The notes beneath the pieces were generated by a model, which searched no databases, was not told the DNA's origin, and worked only from the letters and a program-made list of their open reading frames with translations. The translations under genes were made by a program, and so were the position numbers. Positions 41,379 through 50,615 of a DNA stretch of 64,000 nt are shown here, in pieces. Numbering within the stretch: position 1 is the stretch's first letter; each line of letters starts with the position of its first letter. The DNA is from Alistipes sp. (GTDB lineage Bacteria; Bacteroidota; Bacteroidia; Bacteroidales; Rikenellaceae), in the NCBI GenBank assembly GCA_017938765.1, contig JAGBAX010000028.1, positions 254,490 through 318,489 of the forward strand, given 5' to 3'.

Positions 41379-41951
41379 ATGTTTTTGGAAAATGCTAGCC
41401 AGAAGGGCTGGATTGAGGTTATCTGCGGCTCAATGTTCTCAGGAAAGACCGAGGAGCTTATTCGCCGCCTTCGTCGCGCAGAGTTTGCGCACCTTAAAGT
41501 AGAGATTTTTAAGCCGTGCATAGATGTGCGCTACTCGGAGGATGAGGTTGTCTCTCACAACGCAACTACTATCCGCTCTACCCCTGTAGAGTCGTCGCAG
41601 AACATACTTCTGCTGGCTACAGATGTAGATGTTGTGGGTATTGACGAGGCTCAGTTCTTTGACCCAGGCATTGTAGATGTGTGTCGCATACTTGCCGATA
41701 GCGGTGTTCGCGTTATCGTGGCAGGTCTTGATATGGACTACCTCGGCAAGCCTTTTGGACCTATGCCCGACCTTATCGCTACGGCAGAGTATGTGACAAA
41801 AGTTCACGCCATCTGTGTTCGTTGTGGCAACTTGGCACACCATTCGCACCGCCTTACAGCAGATAATGCACTTGTAATGTTGGGCGAGAAGGATACCTAT
41901 GAGCCAATTTGTCGCCACTGCTTTGCAGAGCTGACAAAAAATGGACAATAA
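41379..41951 (+). CDS. tdk: Thymidine kinase (type II)
   Basis: 190 aa. P-loop [11 protein letters not shown] (17-27), the catalytic DEAQFF, the lasso/thymidine loop [14 protein letters not shown], and a structural zinc site from CVRCGN with CRHCF. Salvages thymidine to TMP. It is the last gene of the DUF2520-kdsC-CYTH cluster, with a 20-bp gap. Confidence 0.95.
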   Translation: MFLENASQKGWIEVICGSMFSGKTEELIRRLRRAEFAHLKVEIFKPCIDVRYSEDEVVSHNATTIRSTPVESSQNILLLATDVDVVGIDEAQFFDPGIVDVCRILADSGVRVIVAGLDMDYLGKPFGPMPDLIATAEYVTKVHAICVRCGNLAHHSHRLTADNALVMLGEKDTYEPICRHCFAELTKNGQ

Positions 41952-41991
41952 AAAGAGAGTTTTTGCGTTGAAAGAGAAATAATATACCACT

Positions 41992-42990
41992 ATGAGCGAA
42001 GTTATAAACATCAAAGAGCTTAATGAGCGCATTGAGCGCGAGTCTCTGTTTGTAGAGACCTTGCGTCAGGAGATGGGCAAGGTTATCGTTGGACAGAGCC
42101 ACCTTATAGACACCCTTCTTATCGGTCTGTTGTCAAATGGACATATCCTTCTTGAGGGTGTTCCGGGCCTTGCAAAGACCCTTGCCATTACAACCCTCGC
42201 CAAGGCTGTAGATGCAGATTTTTCTCGTATACAGTTCACTCCAGACCTTCTTCCTGCCGATGTTATCGGTACGCTTATCTACTCTCAGAAGAGTGAGGAG
42301 TTTACTGTCCGTAAGGGTCCAGTATTTGCCAACTTTGTGCTTGCCGATGAGATTAACCGTTCTCCAGCAAAGGTTCAGTCGGCACTTCTTGAGGCTATGC
42401 AGGAGCGTCAGGTAACTATTGGCGACAATACATATCGTCTGCCAGAGCCATTCCTTGTGCTTGCAACCCAAAACCCGCTTGAGCAGGAGGGTACCTATCC
42501 ACTTCCAGAGGCGCAGGTTGACCGTTTTATGCTCAAAGTAAAGATTTCATATCCAAAGAAGTCCGAGGAGCGCGATATCGTGCGTATGAACATCAGCGGC
42601 GCAGGTATGCCAGTTCCAAATAAGATTATTACTCCGCAGGATATTGTCCGCGCACGCCGCGTTGTGGAGGATGTCTATATGGACGAGAAGATTGAGAAGT
42701 ATATCGTAGATATTATCTTCGCTACCCGCGAGCCGGCAGAGTACAACCTTCAGAAGTTGCAGTCGCTCATTGCCTATGGAGGCTCTCCACGAGCAAGTAT
42801 CTCGCTTGCTAAGGCTGCCCGCGCATATGCCTTTATCCGCCGTCGTGGATATGTTATTCCAGAGGATGTTCGCGCCGTATGCCACGATGTTCTTCGCCAC
42901 CGTATCGGACTTACATACGAGGCCGAGGCAGAGAATATCTCTACCGAGGAGATTATTACAGAGATTCTCAATAACGTCATTGTGCCATAA
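41992..42990 (+). CDS. MoxR family AAA+ ATPase (Bat operon)
   Basis: 332 aa: Walker A EGVPGLAKT (55-63), Walker B LADEINRSPAKVQSALLEAMQE, sensor 1 ATQNPLEQEGTYPLPEAQ and sensor 2 GGSPRASISLAKAARA, all typical of MoxR. Thought to act as a chaperone for the VWA proteins encoded downstream. It opens the six-gene Bat operon and overlaps the DUF58 gene by one base (TAATG). Confidence 0.93.
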   Translation: MSEVINIKELNERIERESLFVETLRQEMGKVIVGQSHLIDTLLIGLLSNGHILLEGVPGLAKTLAITTLAKAVDADFSRIQFTPDLLPADVIGTLIYSQKSEEFTVRKGPVFANFVLADEINRSPAKVQSALLEAMQERQVTIGDNTYRLPEPFLVLATQNPLEQEGTYPLPEAQVDRFMLKVKISYPKKSEERDIVRMNISGAGMPVPNKIITPQDIVRARRVVEDVYMDEKIEKYIVDIIFATREPAEYNLQKLQSLIAYGGSPRASISLAKAARAYAFIRRRGYVIPEDVRAVCHDVLRHRIGLTYEAEAENISTEEIITEILNNVIVP

Positions 42991-43874
42991 TGGGAACAAG
43001 CGAGAGCGATATTCTGAAGCGGGTCCGCAAAATTGAGATTAAGACCAGAGGTCTGTCGAATGAGATTTTCGCAGGAAAGTACCATACGGCATTCAAGGGG
43101 CGTGGTATGTCCTTTGCCGAGGTGCGCGAGTATCGCATAGGTGACGACGTGAGGGATATTGATTGGAACGTTACCGCCCGCTCAAATGCTGCTCATATTA
43201 AGATTTACGAGGAGGAGCGCGAGCTTACAATGATGCTCATTGTAGATGTCAGTGGCTCAGGCGCTTTCGGCACTACAGAGCAGACCAAGCGCAGTATGAT
43301 TACCGAGGTGGCTGCCGTGCTTGCCTTCTCGGCTGCTCAGACGGGCGATAAGGTGGGTTGTATCTTCTTCTCGGATAAGGTCGAGAAGTTTATCCCACCA
43401 AAGAAGGGGCGAAGCCATATTCTGATGATTATCCGCTCACTGCTTGAGTTTACACCTACCTCTAACGGCACAGCGCTCTCGGAGGCTGTACGCTATATGG
43501 CAAATGTGAACAAGAAGCGCTCTACGGCCTTCATCCTCTCCGACTTTATTATCCCAAAGAGCGACATTTCCCCTCTTGAGGATGCGCTGAAGATTGCCTC
43601 TTCGCGCCACGATGTAGTAGCCATTCGCGTTACCGACCCGCGCGACAAAGTTCTGCCCGATGTGGGCATTATTGAGATGCGCGATGCCGAGAGTGGTCAG
43701 AAGCTCTGGATAGATAGCTCTTCGGCTGCTGTTAGAGAGCACTGGGCAGAGAGGTGGCAGCAGCGAGAGGAGATGGTAAGCAACCTTCTACTTCACAACC
43801 GCATAGATACGGCAGACCTTACAACAGATAGCGACTATGTTGCCGAACTGATAAAACTCTTCAAAAAGAGATGA
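42990..43874 (+). CDS. DUF58 domain protein (Bat operon)
   Basis: 294 aa. The DUF58 core is clear: YRIGDDVRDIDWNVTARSN, YEEERELTMMLIVDVSGSG (a VWA-like MIDAS), then FIPPKKGRSHILMIIRSLLEFTP. No membrane segment. It partners MoxR and VWA proteins in this conserved operon, which is associated with envelope stress and oxygen tolerance in Bacteroides. It overlaps the next gene by four bases. Confidence 0.92.
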   Translation: MGTSESDILKRVRKIEIKTRGLSNEIFAGKYHTAFKGRGMSFAEVREYRIGDDVRDIDWNVTARSNAAHIKIYEEERELTMMLIVDVSGSGAFGTTEQTKRSMITEVAAVLAFSAAQTGDKVGCIFFSDKVEKFIPPKKGRSHILMIIRSLLEFTPTSNGTALSEAVRYMANVNKKRSTAFILSDFIIPKSDISPLEDALKIASSRHDVVAIRVTDPRDKVLPDVGIIEMRDAESGQKLWIDSSSAAVREHWAERWQQREEMVSNLLLHNRIDTADLTTDSDYVAELIKLFKKR

Positions 43875-44875
43875 TTACACGACTAAAACATACACTACTG
43901 CTCCTTTTTGCCTGCTGTGCGTACAGCGCTACTGCTCAGAGCGTTACCCCCACAGTCAAGGCATATATTGAGCCAGATAGTATCCTTATTGGCGACCGCT
44001 TTACCCTTACCATAGAGGTTGATAAGGACCAAGTACAGAGCATCTTCTTCCCCGCCTTTCAGATGGGCGAGCAAGCCCCTGCGGAGGATGGTATGCCACA
44101 GTTTGGCGCTCTGGAGTGCCTTGAGGACCATCCTGTAGACACTGTTGAGCATAAGGGGCGTAGATTGCTTCTTCGCAAGAGGTATACCCTTACCGCCTTT
44201 GACGAGGGGGTCTATAACCTCGGCCGCCCAAGTGTTATCTATGCCGATAAGAATATCGTTGATACTCTCTACGGTGTACGTGACTCGCTACGCCTTGTGG
44301 TAAACACCTTCAAGATTGACTCTACAGCAATGCTGTGCGATATTAAGCCCGTCAAGACGCTGAAGTTCAAGTTTGGCGAGATTTCGGGTTATCTCACTAT
44401 CGCACTGGTAGTTATAGCCCTCATTGCGCTTGGCATATACCTTCTTGCCCGCTACCTTGCAGCGCGTGGCAAAAAGATTACTGACCTATTCAAGCCAGAG
44501 CCACCACTGCCACCACATATTGTAGCTATAACGGCTCTTGAGGCACTTCAGAACCAGAAGTTGTGGCAGAATAACCGCCATAAGGAGTACTACTCCGCCC
44601 TCTCGGAGATTGTCCGCACATACCTTGACGGCAGATTTGGCATTGGCGCTATGGAGATGTCTACCGACGAGATTGTTGAGGCTATAAAGGAGATAGATAT
44701 CCCGCAGAAAAATGCTATGGACCTTGTCAGTGTGCTGCGCGATGCTGACCTTGTAAAGTTTGCCAAGGCAATCTTTGAGGCGGCAGAAAATGAGAGCGCA
44801 TTTACTAAGATTTACTACTTTGTCGAGGAGACCAAGCCTGTAGAGATTACTGACGAAAATGAGGAGGATAAGTAG
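43871..44875 (+). CDS. BatD-like membrane protein (Bat operon)
   Basis: 334 aa: signal peptide (about 1-22), a periplasmic beta-domain with AYIEPDSILIGDRFTLTIEVD, a transmembrane helix (about 174-194), and a cytoplasmic helical region of 130 residues containing YYSALSEIVRTYLDGRFGI. Position and architecture suggest the role of BatD, but it is roughly half the length of Bacteroides BatD, with one beta-domain. The reduced size is notable. Confidence 0.75.
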   Translation: MITRLKHTLLLLFACCAYSATAQSVTPTVKAYIEPDSILIGDRFTLTIEVDKDQVQSIFFPAFQMGEQAPAEDGMPQFGALECLEDHPVDTVEHKGRRLLLRKRYTLTAFDEGVYNLGRPSVIYADKNIVDTLYGVRDSLRLVVNTFKIDSTAMLCDIKPVKTLKFKFGEISGYLTIALVVIALIALGIYLLARYLAARGKKITDLFKPEPPLPPHIVAITALEALQNQKLWQNNRHKEYYSALSEIVRTYLDGRFGIGAMEMSTDEIVEAIKEIDIPQKNAMDLVSVLRDADLVKFAKAIFEAAENESAFTKIYYFVEETKPVEITDENEEDK

Positions 44876-45610
44876 ATGAAGCATAGATTGTTTACCATAC
44901 TTGCGATTGTCGTAGCGGCACTTATATCGGGCGAAGTTTTTGCTCAGAAGATGCCAGAGCGACGCCTTGTGCGCAAGGGAAATCGTCAGTACGAACGAGG
45001 CGATTATGACAGCAGTATTGACAACTACTCTCGCGCCCTGCAGCACGACCCGCAATCTTTTGAGGCAAAGTTTAATACTGCCAACGTCCAGTTCCGCAAG
45101 GCCTTTGTAGACTCTCTACAGATGGATGCAAAGATGGTTGAGAAGGCGGAGAAGACTCTGCGAAAGCTCGCCCAGGACTCTACCCGCACAGATTGTGAGC
45201 GCGCCGATGTGGCGTACAATCTGGGCAATAGCCTCTTTGTACAGCAGAAGTTCAAGGAGGCGCTAACCTGCTACCGCGATGCTATGCGCCTAAATCCAGA
45301 GGACAAAGAGGCTAAGTATAACTACGCCCTGACAAAGGAGATGCTCAAGCAGCAACAAGACCAGAATCAGGACCAAAACCAAGATAATCAACAAGATAAG
45401 CAAGACCAACAGAATAAAGAGGATAAAGAGGATAAACAAGACCAACAGGAGAAGCAGGAGAAGCAGAATCAGCAACAGCCTAATGAGCAGCAGATATCCG
45501 AGCAGGAGCAACAGGCTATGTTAGAGGCTATCCAGGCTCAAGAGGATAAGACTCAAGAGAAGCTCAAGGAGAAGCAGGGAGTCATTATTCGCGGAGGTAA
45601 GAATTGGTAG
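44876..45610 (+). CDS. TPR protein, BatC/BatE-like (Bat operon)
   Basis: 244 aa: signal peptide (about 1-23), TPR repeats (about 30-155; GNRQYERGDYDSSIDNYSRALQ and NLGNSLFVQQKFKEALTCYRDA), then a low-complexity tail of about 60 residues made of Q, D, K, N and E. It begins directly at the previous stop. The TPR units probably scaffold the VWA proteins that follow. Confidence 0.88.
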   Translation: MKHRLFTILAIVVAALISGEVFAQKMPERRLVRKGNRQYERGDYDSSIDNYSRALQHDPQSFEAKFNTANVQFRKAFVDSLQMDAKMVEKAEKTLRKLAQDSTRTDCERADVAYNLGNSLFVQQKFKEALTCYRDAMRLNPEDKEAKYNYALTKEMLKQQQDQNQDQNQDNQQDKQDQQNKEDKEDKQDQQEKQEKQNQQQPNEQQISEQEQQAMLEAIQAQEDKTQEKLKEKQGVIIRGGKNW

Positions 45611-45640
45611 TTGAATTATTGGATAAATAAACAAAACAGA

Positions 45641-45674
45641 GCTAATGGCTAACAGCCAATAGCTAAAAGTTAAA
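45641..45674. repeat. GGCTAAC-type heptamer tract within the Bat operon
   Basis: GCTAATG, GCTAACA, GCCAATA and GCTAAAA in tandem fill most of the 66-bp gap between the TPR gene and batA, ending three bases before the batA ATG. It therefore lies in the ribosome-binding region. Confidence 0.6.
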
Positions 45675-45676
45675 TT

Positions 45677-46666
45677 ATGGAGTTTGCACAACCAAAAATA
45701 TTGTGGTTTTTACTACTTCTCGTGCCACTTGTGGCCTACTACATCTATCGTAGTCTACAGGGTGGAGCAGCTATTACGGTCTCTACGACAGAGAGTGTCA
45801 AGGGTGCTCCAAAGAGCTGGCGATACTTTCTGCGCCACATCCCTTTTGCTCTGCGAATAGTGTCGCTGTCACTTATCATTATCGCTATTGCGCGTCCACA
45901 AAGTGCTGAGCACTACACAAATACGACTACCGAAGGTATTGACATCGTGCTTGCCGTTGATGTCTCAACATCAATGCTTGCCAAGGACTTCACCCCCGAC
46001 CGACTGAGTGTTGCTAAGGATGTTGCCGCCGACTTTATCTCCGACCGCACGGGCGATAGATTAGGCATTGTTGTCTTTGCGGGCGAGTCGTTCACACAAT
46101 CCCCTCTGACAACAGACCAGAGCTCTCTTCACACGATGATTGGCCGCATTCGCAGTGGTATTATTGAGGATGGAACGGCTATTGGTAACGGCCTTGCCAC
46201 ATCTATCAACCGCCTGCGCGAGAGCGATGCCAAGAGTAAGGTGGTAATTCTTCTTACCGATGGAGTGAACAACCGAGGCGAGATATCTCCACTTACCGCC
46301 GCCCAGATTGCTAAAGACTTGGGTATCAGGGTCTACACTATCGGCATCGGCAAGCAGGGCACAGCCCCATATCCGCTCTTTGATGAGCGCGGTCGTGAGG
46401 TTGATGTTGTAGAGATGAAGGTTGAGATTGACGAGAAGATTCTGCGCGAGATTGCGTCGCTCACAGGTGGCGAGTACTTCCGCGCAACCAATAAGCAGAC
46501 CCTGCAGGCTGTCTACGACAAGATTAACACCCTTGAGAAGAGCACCGTAGAGGTTGAGAATAGAACACTGTTTCACGAGCTCTTTTTGCCATTTGTTCTG
46601 TGGGCACTTGTAGCTCTACTGCTTGAGTTTATCATAGAGAAAATTCTCCTTAAACGCATACCATAA
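45677..46666 (+). CDS. batA: VWA domain membrane protein BatA
   Basis: 329 aa. Transmembrane helices at about 8-25 and 55-72, a VWA domain (about 87-285) with MIDAS Asp95-x-Ser97-x-Ser99 (DVSTS), VVFAGESFTQSPLT and LLTDGVNNRGE, and a C-terminal helix (303-325). Bat proteins are linked to aerotolerance and envelope integrity in Bacteroidota. It ends in a one-base TAATG overlap with batB. Confidence 0.9.
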   Translation: MEFAQPKILWFLLLLVPLVAYYIYRSLQGGAAITVSTTESVKGAPKSWRYFLRHIPFALRIVSLSLIIIAIARPQSAEHYTNTTTEGIDIVLAVDVSTSMLAKDFTPDRLSVAKDVAADFISDRTGDRLGIVVFAGESFTQSPLTTDQSSLHTMIGRIRSGIIEDGTAIGNGLATSINRLRESDAKSKVVILLTDGVNNRGEISPLTAAQIAKDLGIRVYTIGIGKQGTAPYPLFDERGREVDVVEMKVEIDEKILREIASLTGGEYFRATNKQTLQAVYDKINTLEKSTVEVENRTLFHELFLPFVLWALVALLLEFIIEKILLKRIP

Positions 46667-47682
46667 TGTTTCAGTTTGCAAATCCAAATATACTCTACCT
46701 TCTACTTGTCATTCCAGTGATGATTGCGGTTGTTGTTGTTCTGTCACACATCCGCCGTCGCAACATCCGCAAGTTTGGTAATCCCGCTCTGCTTGAGTCG
46801 CTTATGCCCGATGTATCACAGTGGCGCACAAGGCTAAAGCTCACGCTCTTCCTCACTGCCGTTACGGCTACTATTTTCGCCGCCGCACGCCCTCAATTTG
46901 GCGCAAAACTTCGCGAACATAAGAGCAATGGCATTGAGATGATGATAGCCGTAGATGTCTCAAACTCTATGCTCGCTGAGGATTTTACTCCAAACCGCCT
47001 TGACCGCACAAGGTACGCTATTGACAAGCTCTTTGCATCTATGAATCAGGACCGCGTAGGTATGGTTGTCTTCGCTGGCGAGTCAAAAGTTCAGCTACCA
47101 ATAACCTCTGACTTCCGCATGGCGCGTAGCTTTACCAAGCGACTCTCGCCAGACCTTGTTCAGGTGCAGGGTACAGAGATTGGTCAGGCTATAACCCTTG
47201 CAACTCTCTCATTCTCAAACAATAGAGATGCGGGGCGAGTTATTATTCTTATTACCGATGGAGAGACCCACGACACTTCGGCCCTTGAGGCTGCACAGCG
47301 CGCCGCCGAGCAGGGCATCCGCATCTACGCCGTAGGTATCGGCACACCCGATGGCGCACCAGTGAAGGTGGCAGGCCAGTGGCTCAAGGATGAGAAGGAC
47401 GAGATGGTCGTCAGCCGCCTTAACGAGGAGCTTCTGCAACAGATTACCGCTGCTACGGGCGGTGGATATATCCGCGCAACAAATAGCGCCTTTGGCCTTG
47501 ATGAGATTGTGGGCGAAATCAATAAACTTGAGCAAGGCGAGCTTACCACGCTCAGCTTTGAGGAGTATAACGAGCAGTTCCAGTGGATTCTTGCCATTGC
47601 TGCCATTTTGCTTGTGCTTGAGACTCTGCTACTTAACCGTCGCAACCCACGCCTTAAGAGGTTCAACATCTTCCGCGAGTAG
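46666..47682 (+). CDS. batB: VWA domain membrane protein BatB
   Basis: 338 aa, paralogous to the preceding gene. Helices at about 8-26 and 58-74, MIDAS at Asp97/Ser99/Ser101 (DVSNS), VVFAGESKVQLPIT, ILITDGETHD, and a C-terminal helix near 307-328. The order MoxR-DUF58-BatD-like-TPR-BatA-BatB differs from the Bacteroides order, in which BatA/BatB precede BatC and BatD. Confidence 0.9.
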   Translation: MFQFANPNILYLLLVIPVMIAVVVVLSHIRRRNIRKFGNPALLESLMPDVSQWRTRLKLTLFLTAVTATIFAAARPQFGAKLREHKSNGIEMMIAVDVSNSMLAEDFTPNRLDRTRYAIDKLFASMNQDRVGMVVFAGESKVQLPITSDFRMARSFTKRLSPDLVQVQGTEIGQAITLATLSFSNNRDAGRVIILITDGETHDTSALEAAQRAAEQGIRIYAVGIGTPDGAPVKVAGQWLKDEKDEMVVSRLNEELLQQITAATGGGYIRATNSAFGLDEIVGEINKLEQGELTTLSFEEYNEQFQWILAIAAILLVLETLLLNRRNPRLKRFNIFRE

Positions 47683-47685
47683 GCT

Positions 47686-48822
47686 ATGAAGGCGCTACAT
47701 ATCGGAGCGGGAAAAATTGGGCGAGGCTTTATCGGAGCTCAGATAGTTAAGTCTAATTATGAGCTAACCTTTGCAGATGTCAATACCGAGTTAGTTTGCG
47801 CTCTGAATGGGCAAAAATCATACACCCTCCACATTATGGAGCGCGATGGTTGGCGCGAAGAAATTTCAAATATTTATGCCGTAGAGATAGGCTCCGAGGA
47901 GTTCTTTGAGCGATTTACTGAGGCAGATATTGTAACCACCGCCGTCAGTATGGCAGTGCTGCCCGAACTTGCATCTACTATCGCCACAGCACTGCAAAGG
48001 AGGCGTATAAACAACCGCAAATCAACCCTAAACATCATCTGCTGTGAGAATAGTGTAAGGACAACCTCACTGCTCAAAAATTGCGTTATCCAACTACTTG
48101 ATACTCAGACTATAGAGTGGTACAAAGAGATGGTTGGCTTTGCAGACTGCGCCGTTGACCGCATTGTGCCTATCGCCACCTTTGACAACGCCCTTGATGT
48201 TGGCGTAGAGCGATACTGCGAGTGGAGCATTGATAAGAGGCAGATTGTGGGCAAACAGCCCGCTATCGCCTGCGCCAACTTTACAGATAATCTTGAGGCT
48301 ACTATAGTGCGCAAACTATACACCGTAAACACCGCCCACTGTGCCACAGCCTACCTCGGTGCTATTAAGGGCTATAAGTTTATCCACCAAGCAGTTACCG
48401 ACCCTACTATCCGACCAATTATTGAGCAAATTGTGGCTGAAAGTAGCGCCGCACTATGTGCCAAATTCGGCTTTGACACTCACTCTCAACAACTCTATGC
48501 TCAGAGCGTACTGCGCCGCTTTGAGAATCCATATCTTGGCGACACCGTTGCCCGCGTTGCCCGCGACCCAAAGCGCAAACTATCCCCTGCGCTATATTTT
48601 GCATATCCAGTCACTCTTGCGCTTAAATATTCACTCTCTACAGAAGCCCTTGCCACAGCCGTTGCGGCAGCTATGCGCTACCGCTGTGATGACGACACCG
48701 AGAGCCAACAACTCTCAGCGATGATTGCACGGTATGGTGTAGCCAAAAGCGCCGAAATGGTCACAAGAGTCGCCAATAAAGACTTTCTTAGGCTCGTAGA
48801 GCAAAAATATAGTAATTTTTAG
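47686..48822 (+). CDS. mtlD: Mannitol-1-phosphate 5-dehydrogenase
   Basis: 378 aa long-chain polyol dehydrogenase. NAD-binding start ALHIGAGKIGRGF, the CCENSVRTTS segment, VDRIVPI, and the catalytic-lysine helix region KLYTVNTAHCATAYLG. Interconverts fructose-6-P and mannitol-1-P. No mannitol PTS is nearby. It starts three bases after batB, so it may be read from the Bat operon; whether that is functional is unclear. Confidence 0.88.
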   Translation: MKALHIGAGKIGRGFIGAQIVKSNYELTFADVNTELVCALNGQKSYTLHIMERDGWREEISNIYAVEIGSEEFFERFTEADIVTTAVSMAVLPELASTIATALQRRRINNRKSTLNIICCENSVRTTSLLKNCVIQLLDTQTIEWYKEMVGFADCAVDRIVPIATFDNALDVGVERYCEWSIDKRQIVGKQPAIACANFTDNLEATIVRKLYTVNTAHCATAYLGAIKGYKFIHQAVTDPTIRPIIEQIVAESSAALCAKFGFDTHSQQLYAQSVLRRFENPYLGDTVARVARDPKRKLSPALYFAYPVTLALKYSLSTEALATAVAAAMRYRCDDDTESQQLSAMIARYGVAKSAEMVTRVANKDFLRLVEQKYSNF

Positions 48823-48864
48823 CGAAAAAGTTGCAATTTTTTTCGTTTTCTATAGTTTTTTTCA

Positions 48865-48872
48865 TATCTTTG
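48865..48872 (+). promoter_or_regulatory. -7 box (TATCTTTG) for lipA
   Basis: Consensus box 28 bp before the lipA ATG; the upstream region is T-rich without an exact TTTG at the right spacing. Confidence 0.5.
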
Positions 48873-48900
48873 TGGCAATTGGGAAAATAATGAACTTAAG

Positions 48901-49782
48901 ATGCCGAAGTTGTATGACAGCGGTTGCGCTACGCGTAAACCTTCATGGCTAAAGATACGACTCCACAAGAGCAGTGCTTTTGCGGAGGTAGACCGTATAG
49001 TAGCCGAGCATGGTCTTCATACAATTTGCAGCAGCGGACGATGTCCGAATAAGGCAGAGTGTTGGAGCCGACGCACTGCGACATTTATGATTTTGGGTGA
49101 TATCTGCACCCGCAATTGTCGTTTTTGCGCCACTCAAACAGGCCGTCCGCTACCGCCGGATAAGAGTGAGCCACAGAGGGTGGCACACAGCGTACAGCTA
49201 ATGAATCTTCGGCACGTTGTCGTAACATCTGTTACACGCGACGACCTACCTGATCAGGGTGCAGCCCATTGGGCAGCAACTGTTGAGGCTATCAGGCAGA
49301 GTTGTCCACAAGCAACTATTGAGCTCCTTATTTCCGATATGGATGCAGTAGAGTCTCGTCTTGATACTATACTTGCTTCCAAGCCTGATATTATCGGGCA
49401 CAACATTGAGACCGTCAGCCGTCTTACACCCGCATTGCGTTCTAAGGCGACTTACAGCAAGTCCTTAGCCACTTTGAGCTACCTAAGTTCAAAGGGTGCG
49501 GTGGTCAAGAGCGGTCTTATGGTCGGACTTGGAGAGACTGAAGAGGAGGTAGAGTCCACAATGCGCGACCTTCGCGCTGCGGGCGTTAGAATCCTCACCA
49601 TAGGTCAGTATCTTCAGCCTACTGCGGAGCACTATCCAGTTGCTGAGTATATCACCCCGCAGCAGTTTGAGGCATACAAGGCTATGGCACTTCAGATTGG
49701 CTTTGATTTCTGCGCATCGGCGCCACTTGTGCGCTCGTCGTACTTGGCAGATCAGGCCGCTGCGGCTACAATCACTCACTAA
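48901..49782 (+). CDS. lipA: Lipoyl synthase
   Basis: Inserts two sulfurs into protein-bound octanoyl chains. 293 aa with both Fe-S clusters: auxiliary Cys43, Cys48, Cys54 (CSSGRCPNKAEC) and radical-SAM Cys69, Cys73, Cys76 (CTRNCRFC), plus the C-terminal serine ligand in LVRSSY. It is followed by lipB, so octanoyl transfer and sulfur insertion are encoded together. Confidence 0.96.
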   Translation: MPKLYDSGCATRKPSWLKIRLHKSSAFAEVDRIVAEHGLHTICSSGRCPNKAECWSRRTATFMILGDICTRNCRFCATQTGRPLPPDKSEPQRVAHSVQLMNLRHVVVTSVTRDDLPDQGAAHWAATVEAIRQSCPQATIELLISDMDAVESRLDTILASKPDIIGHNIETVSRLTPALRSKATYSKSLATLSYLSSKGAVVKSGLMVGLGETEEEVESTMRDLRAAGVRILTIGQYLQPTAEHYPVAEYITPQQFEAYKAMALQIGFDFCASAPLVRSSYLADQAAAATITH

Positions 49783-49896
49783 GTTCCACCACTCCCACTC
49801 TCAATGTTGTGACGCAAGGGCGGCAAAGTTATGGCTAACAGCTATCCCGTGCGTCTTAACACTGTATTTTATGTAGGCAGTAGCCTTATTGAGTAT

Positions 49897-50586
49897 ATGA
49901 AAGTCGGGTACAAGGATCTGGGCACAATGCCCTACAAAGAGTGCTGGGAGTTGCAGCAAACTCTCTTTGACAGTCGTCTGGAGCAGAGAAGGGACGGCAG
50001 TCAGACAGAGGATTGTGGCACTATCCTCACTGTTGAGCACCCCCCTGTCTATACTCTTGGCAAGAGCGGTAAGCAGAGCAATATGCTTATTCCAGAGTCC
50101 TATCTGAAGAGTTTAGGGGCGGAGTTCTTCCATATCGACCGAGGTGGAGATATTACCTTTCACGGTCCTGGGCAGATTGTCTGCTACCCTATCCTTGACA
50201 TCGGGAAATTGGGCATCGGTCTACGCAGATATATTGAGATTCTTGAGCAGGCGGTAATAGATACCATTGCTAACTACGGCATTGCGGGCGAGCGACTTGC
50301 AGGTGCTACAGGCGTGTGGCTTTGTAACCGCGCAGCAGATGGCACAGCGACTGCTTGGCGAAAGATTTGCGCCATAGGTGTTCGCGCCTCGCACTTTATC
50401 ACTATGCACGGTCTGGCACTTAATGTGACAACAGACCTCAAGTGGTTTACAATGATAAATCCTTGCGGCTTTACCGACAAGGGTGTCACTTCAATTAGCA
50501 AAGAGGTTGGAGTGGCTGTTGATATTAATGAGGTTAAGGCACTACTTGTAGCAAACCTCACAAAAGCACTTTTGGATGAAAAATAA
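49897..50586 (+). CDS. lipB: Octanoyl-ACP:protein N-octanoyltransferase
   Basis: 229 aa from the ATG at 49897. A longer frame to 49831 adds 22 residues, beginning in a GGCTAAC-like stretch, and is unlikely to be coding. Key features: the HPPVYTLGKSG strand, RGGDITFHGPGQIVCYP, catalytic Lys156 (WRKICAIGVR) and Cys190 (NPCGFTDKGVTS). It transfers octanoate from ACP to E2/H proteins for LipA. Confidence 0.94.
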   Translation: MKVGYKDLGTMPYKECWELQQTLFDSRLEQRRDGSQTEDCGTILTVEHPPVYTLGKSGKQSNMLIPESYLKSLGAEFFHIDRGGDITFHGPGQIVCYPILDIGKLGIGLRRYIEILEQAVIDTIANYGIAGERLAGATGVWLCNRAADGTATAWRKICAIGVRASHFITMHGLALNVTTDLKWFTMINPCGFTDKGVTSISKEVGVAVDINEVKALLVANLTKALLDEK

Positions 50587-50615
50587 TGCAAAAAAATATA
50601 TAAAACAGTACAATT

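Noticed and set aside
45290..45511. Minus-strand leucine-rich membrane-like ORF
   Set aside because: It is the antisense of the Q/D/K-rich tail of the BatC-like gene; CAG/CAA antisense gives leucine.
49831..49896. 22-residue N-terminal extension of LipB
   Set aside because: Not conserved in the family; the ATG at 49897 begins directly at the conserved part.
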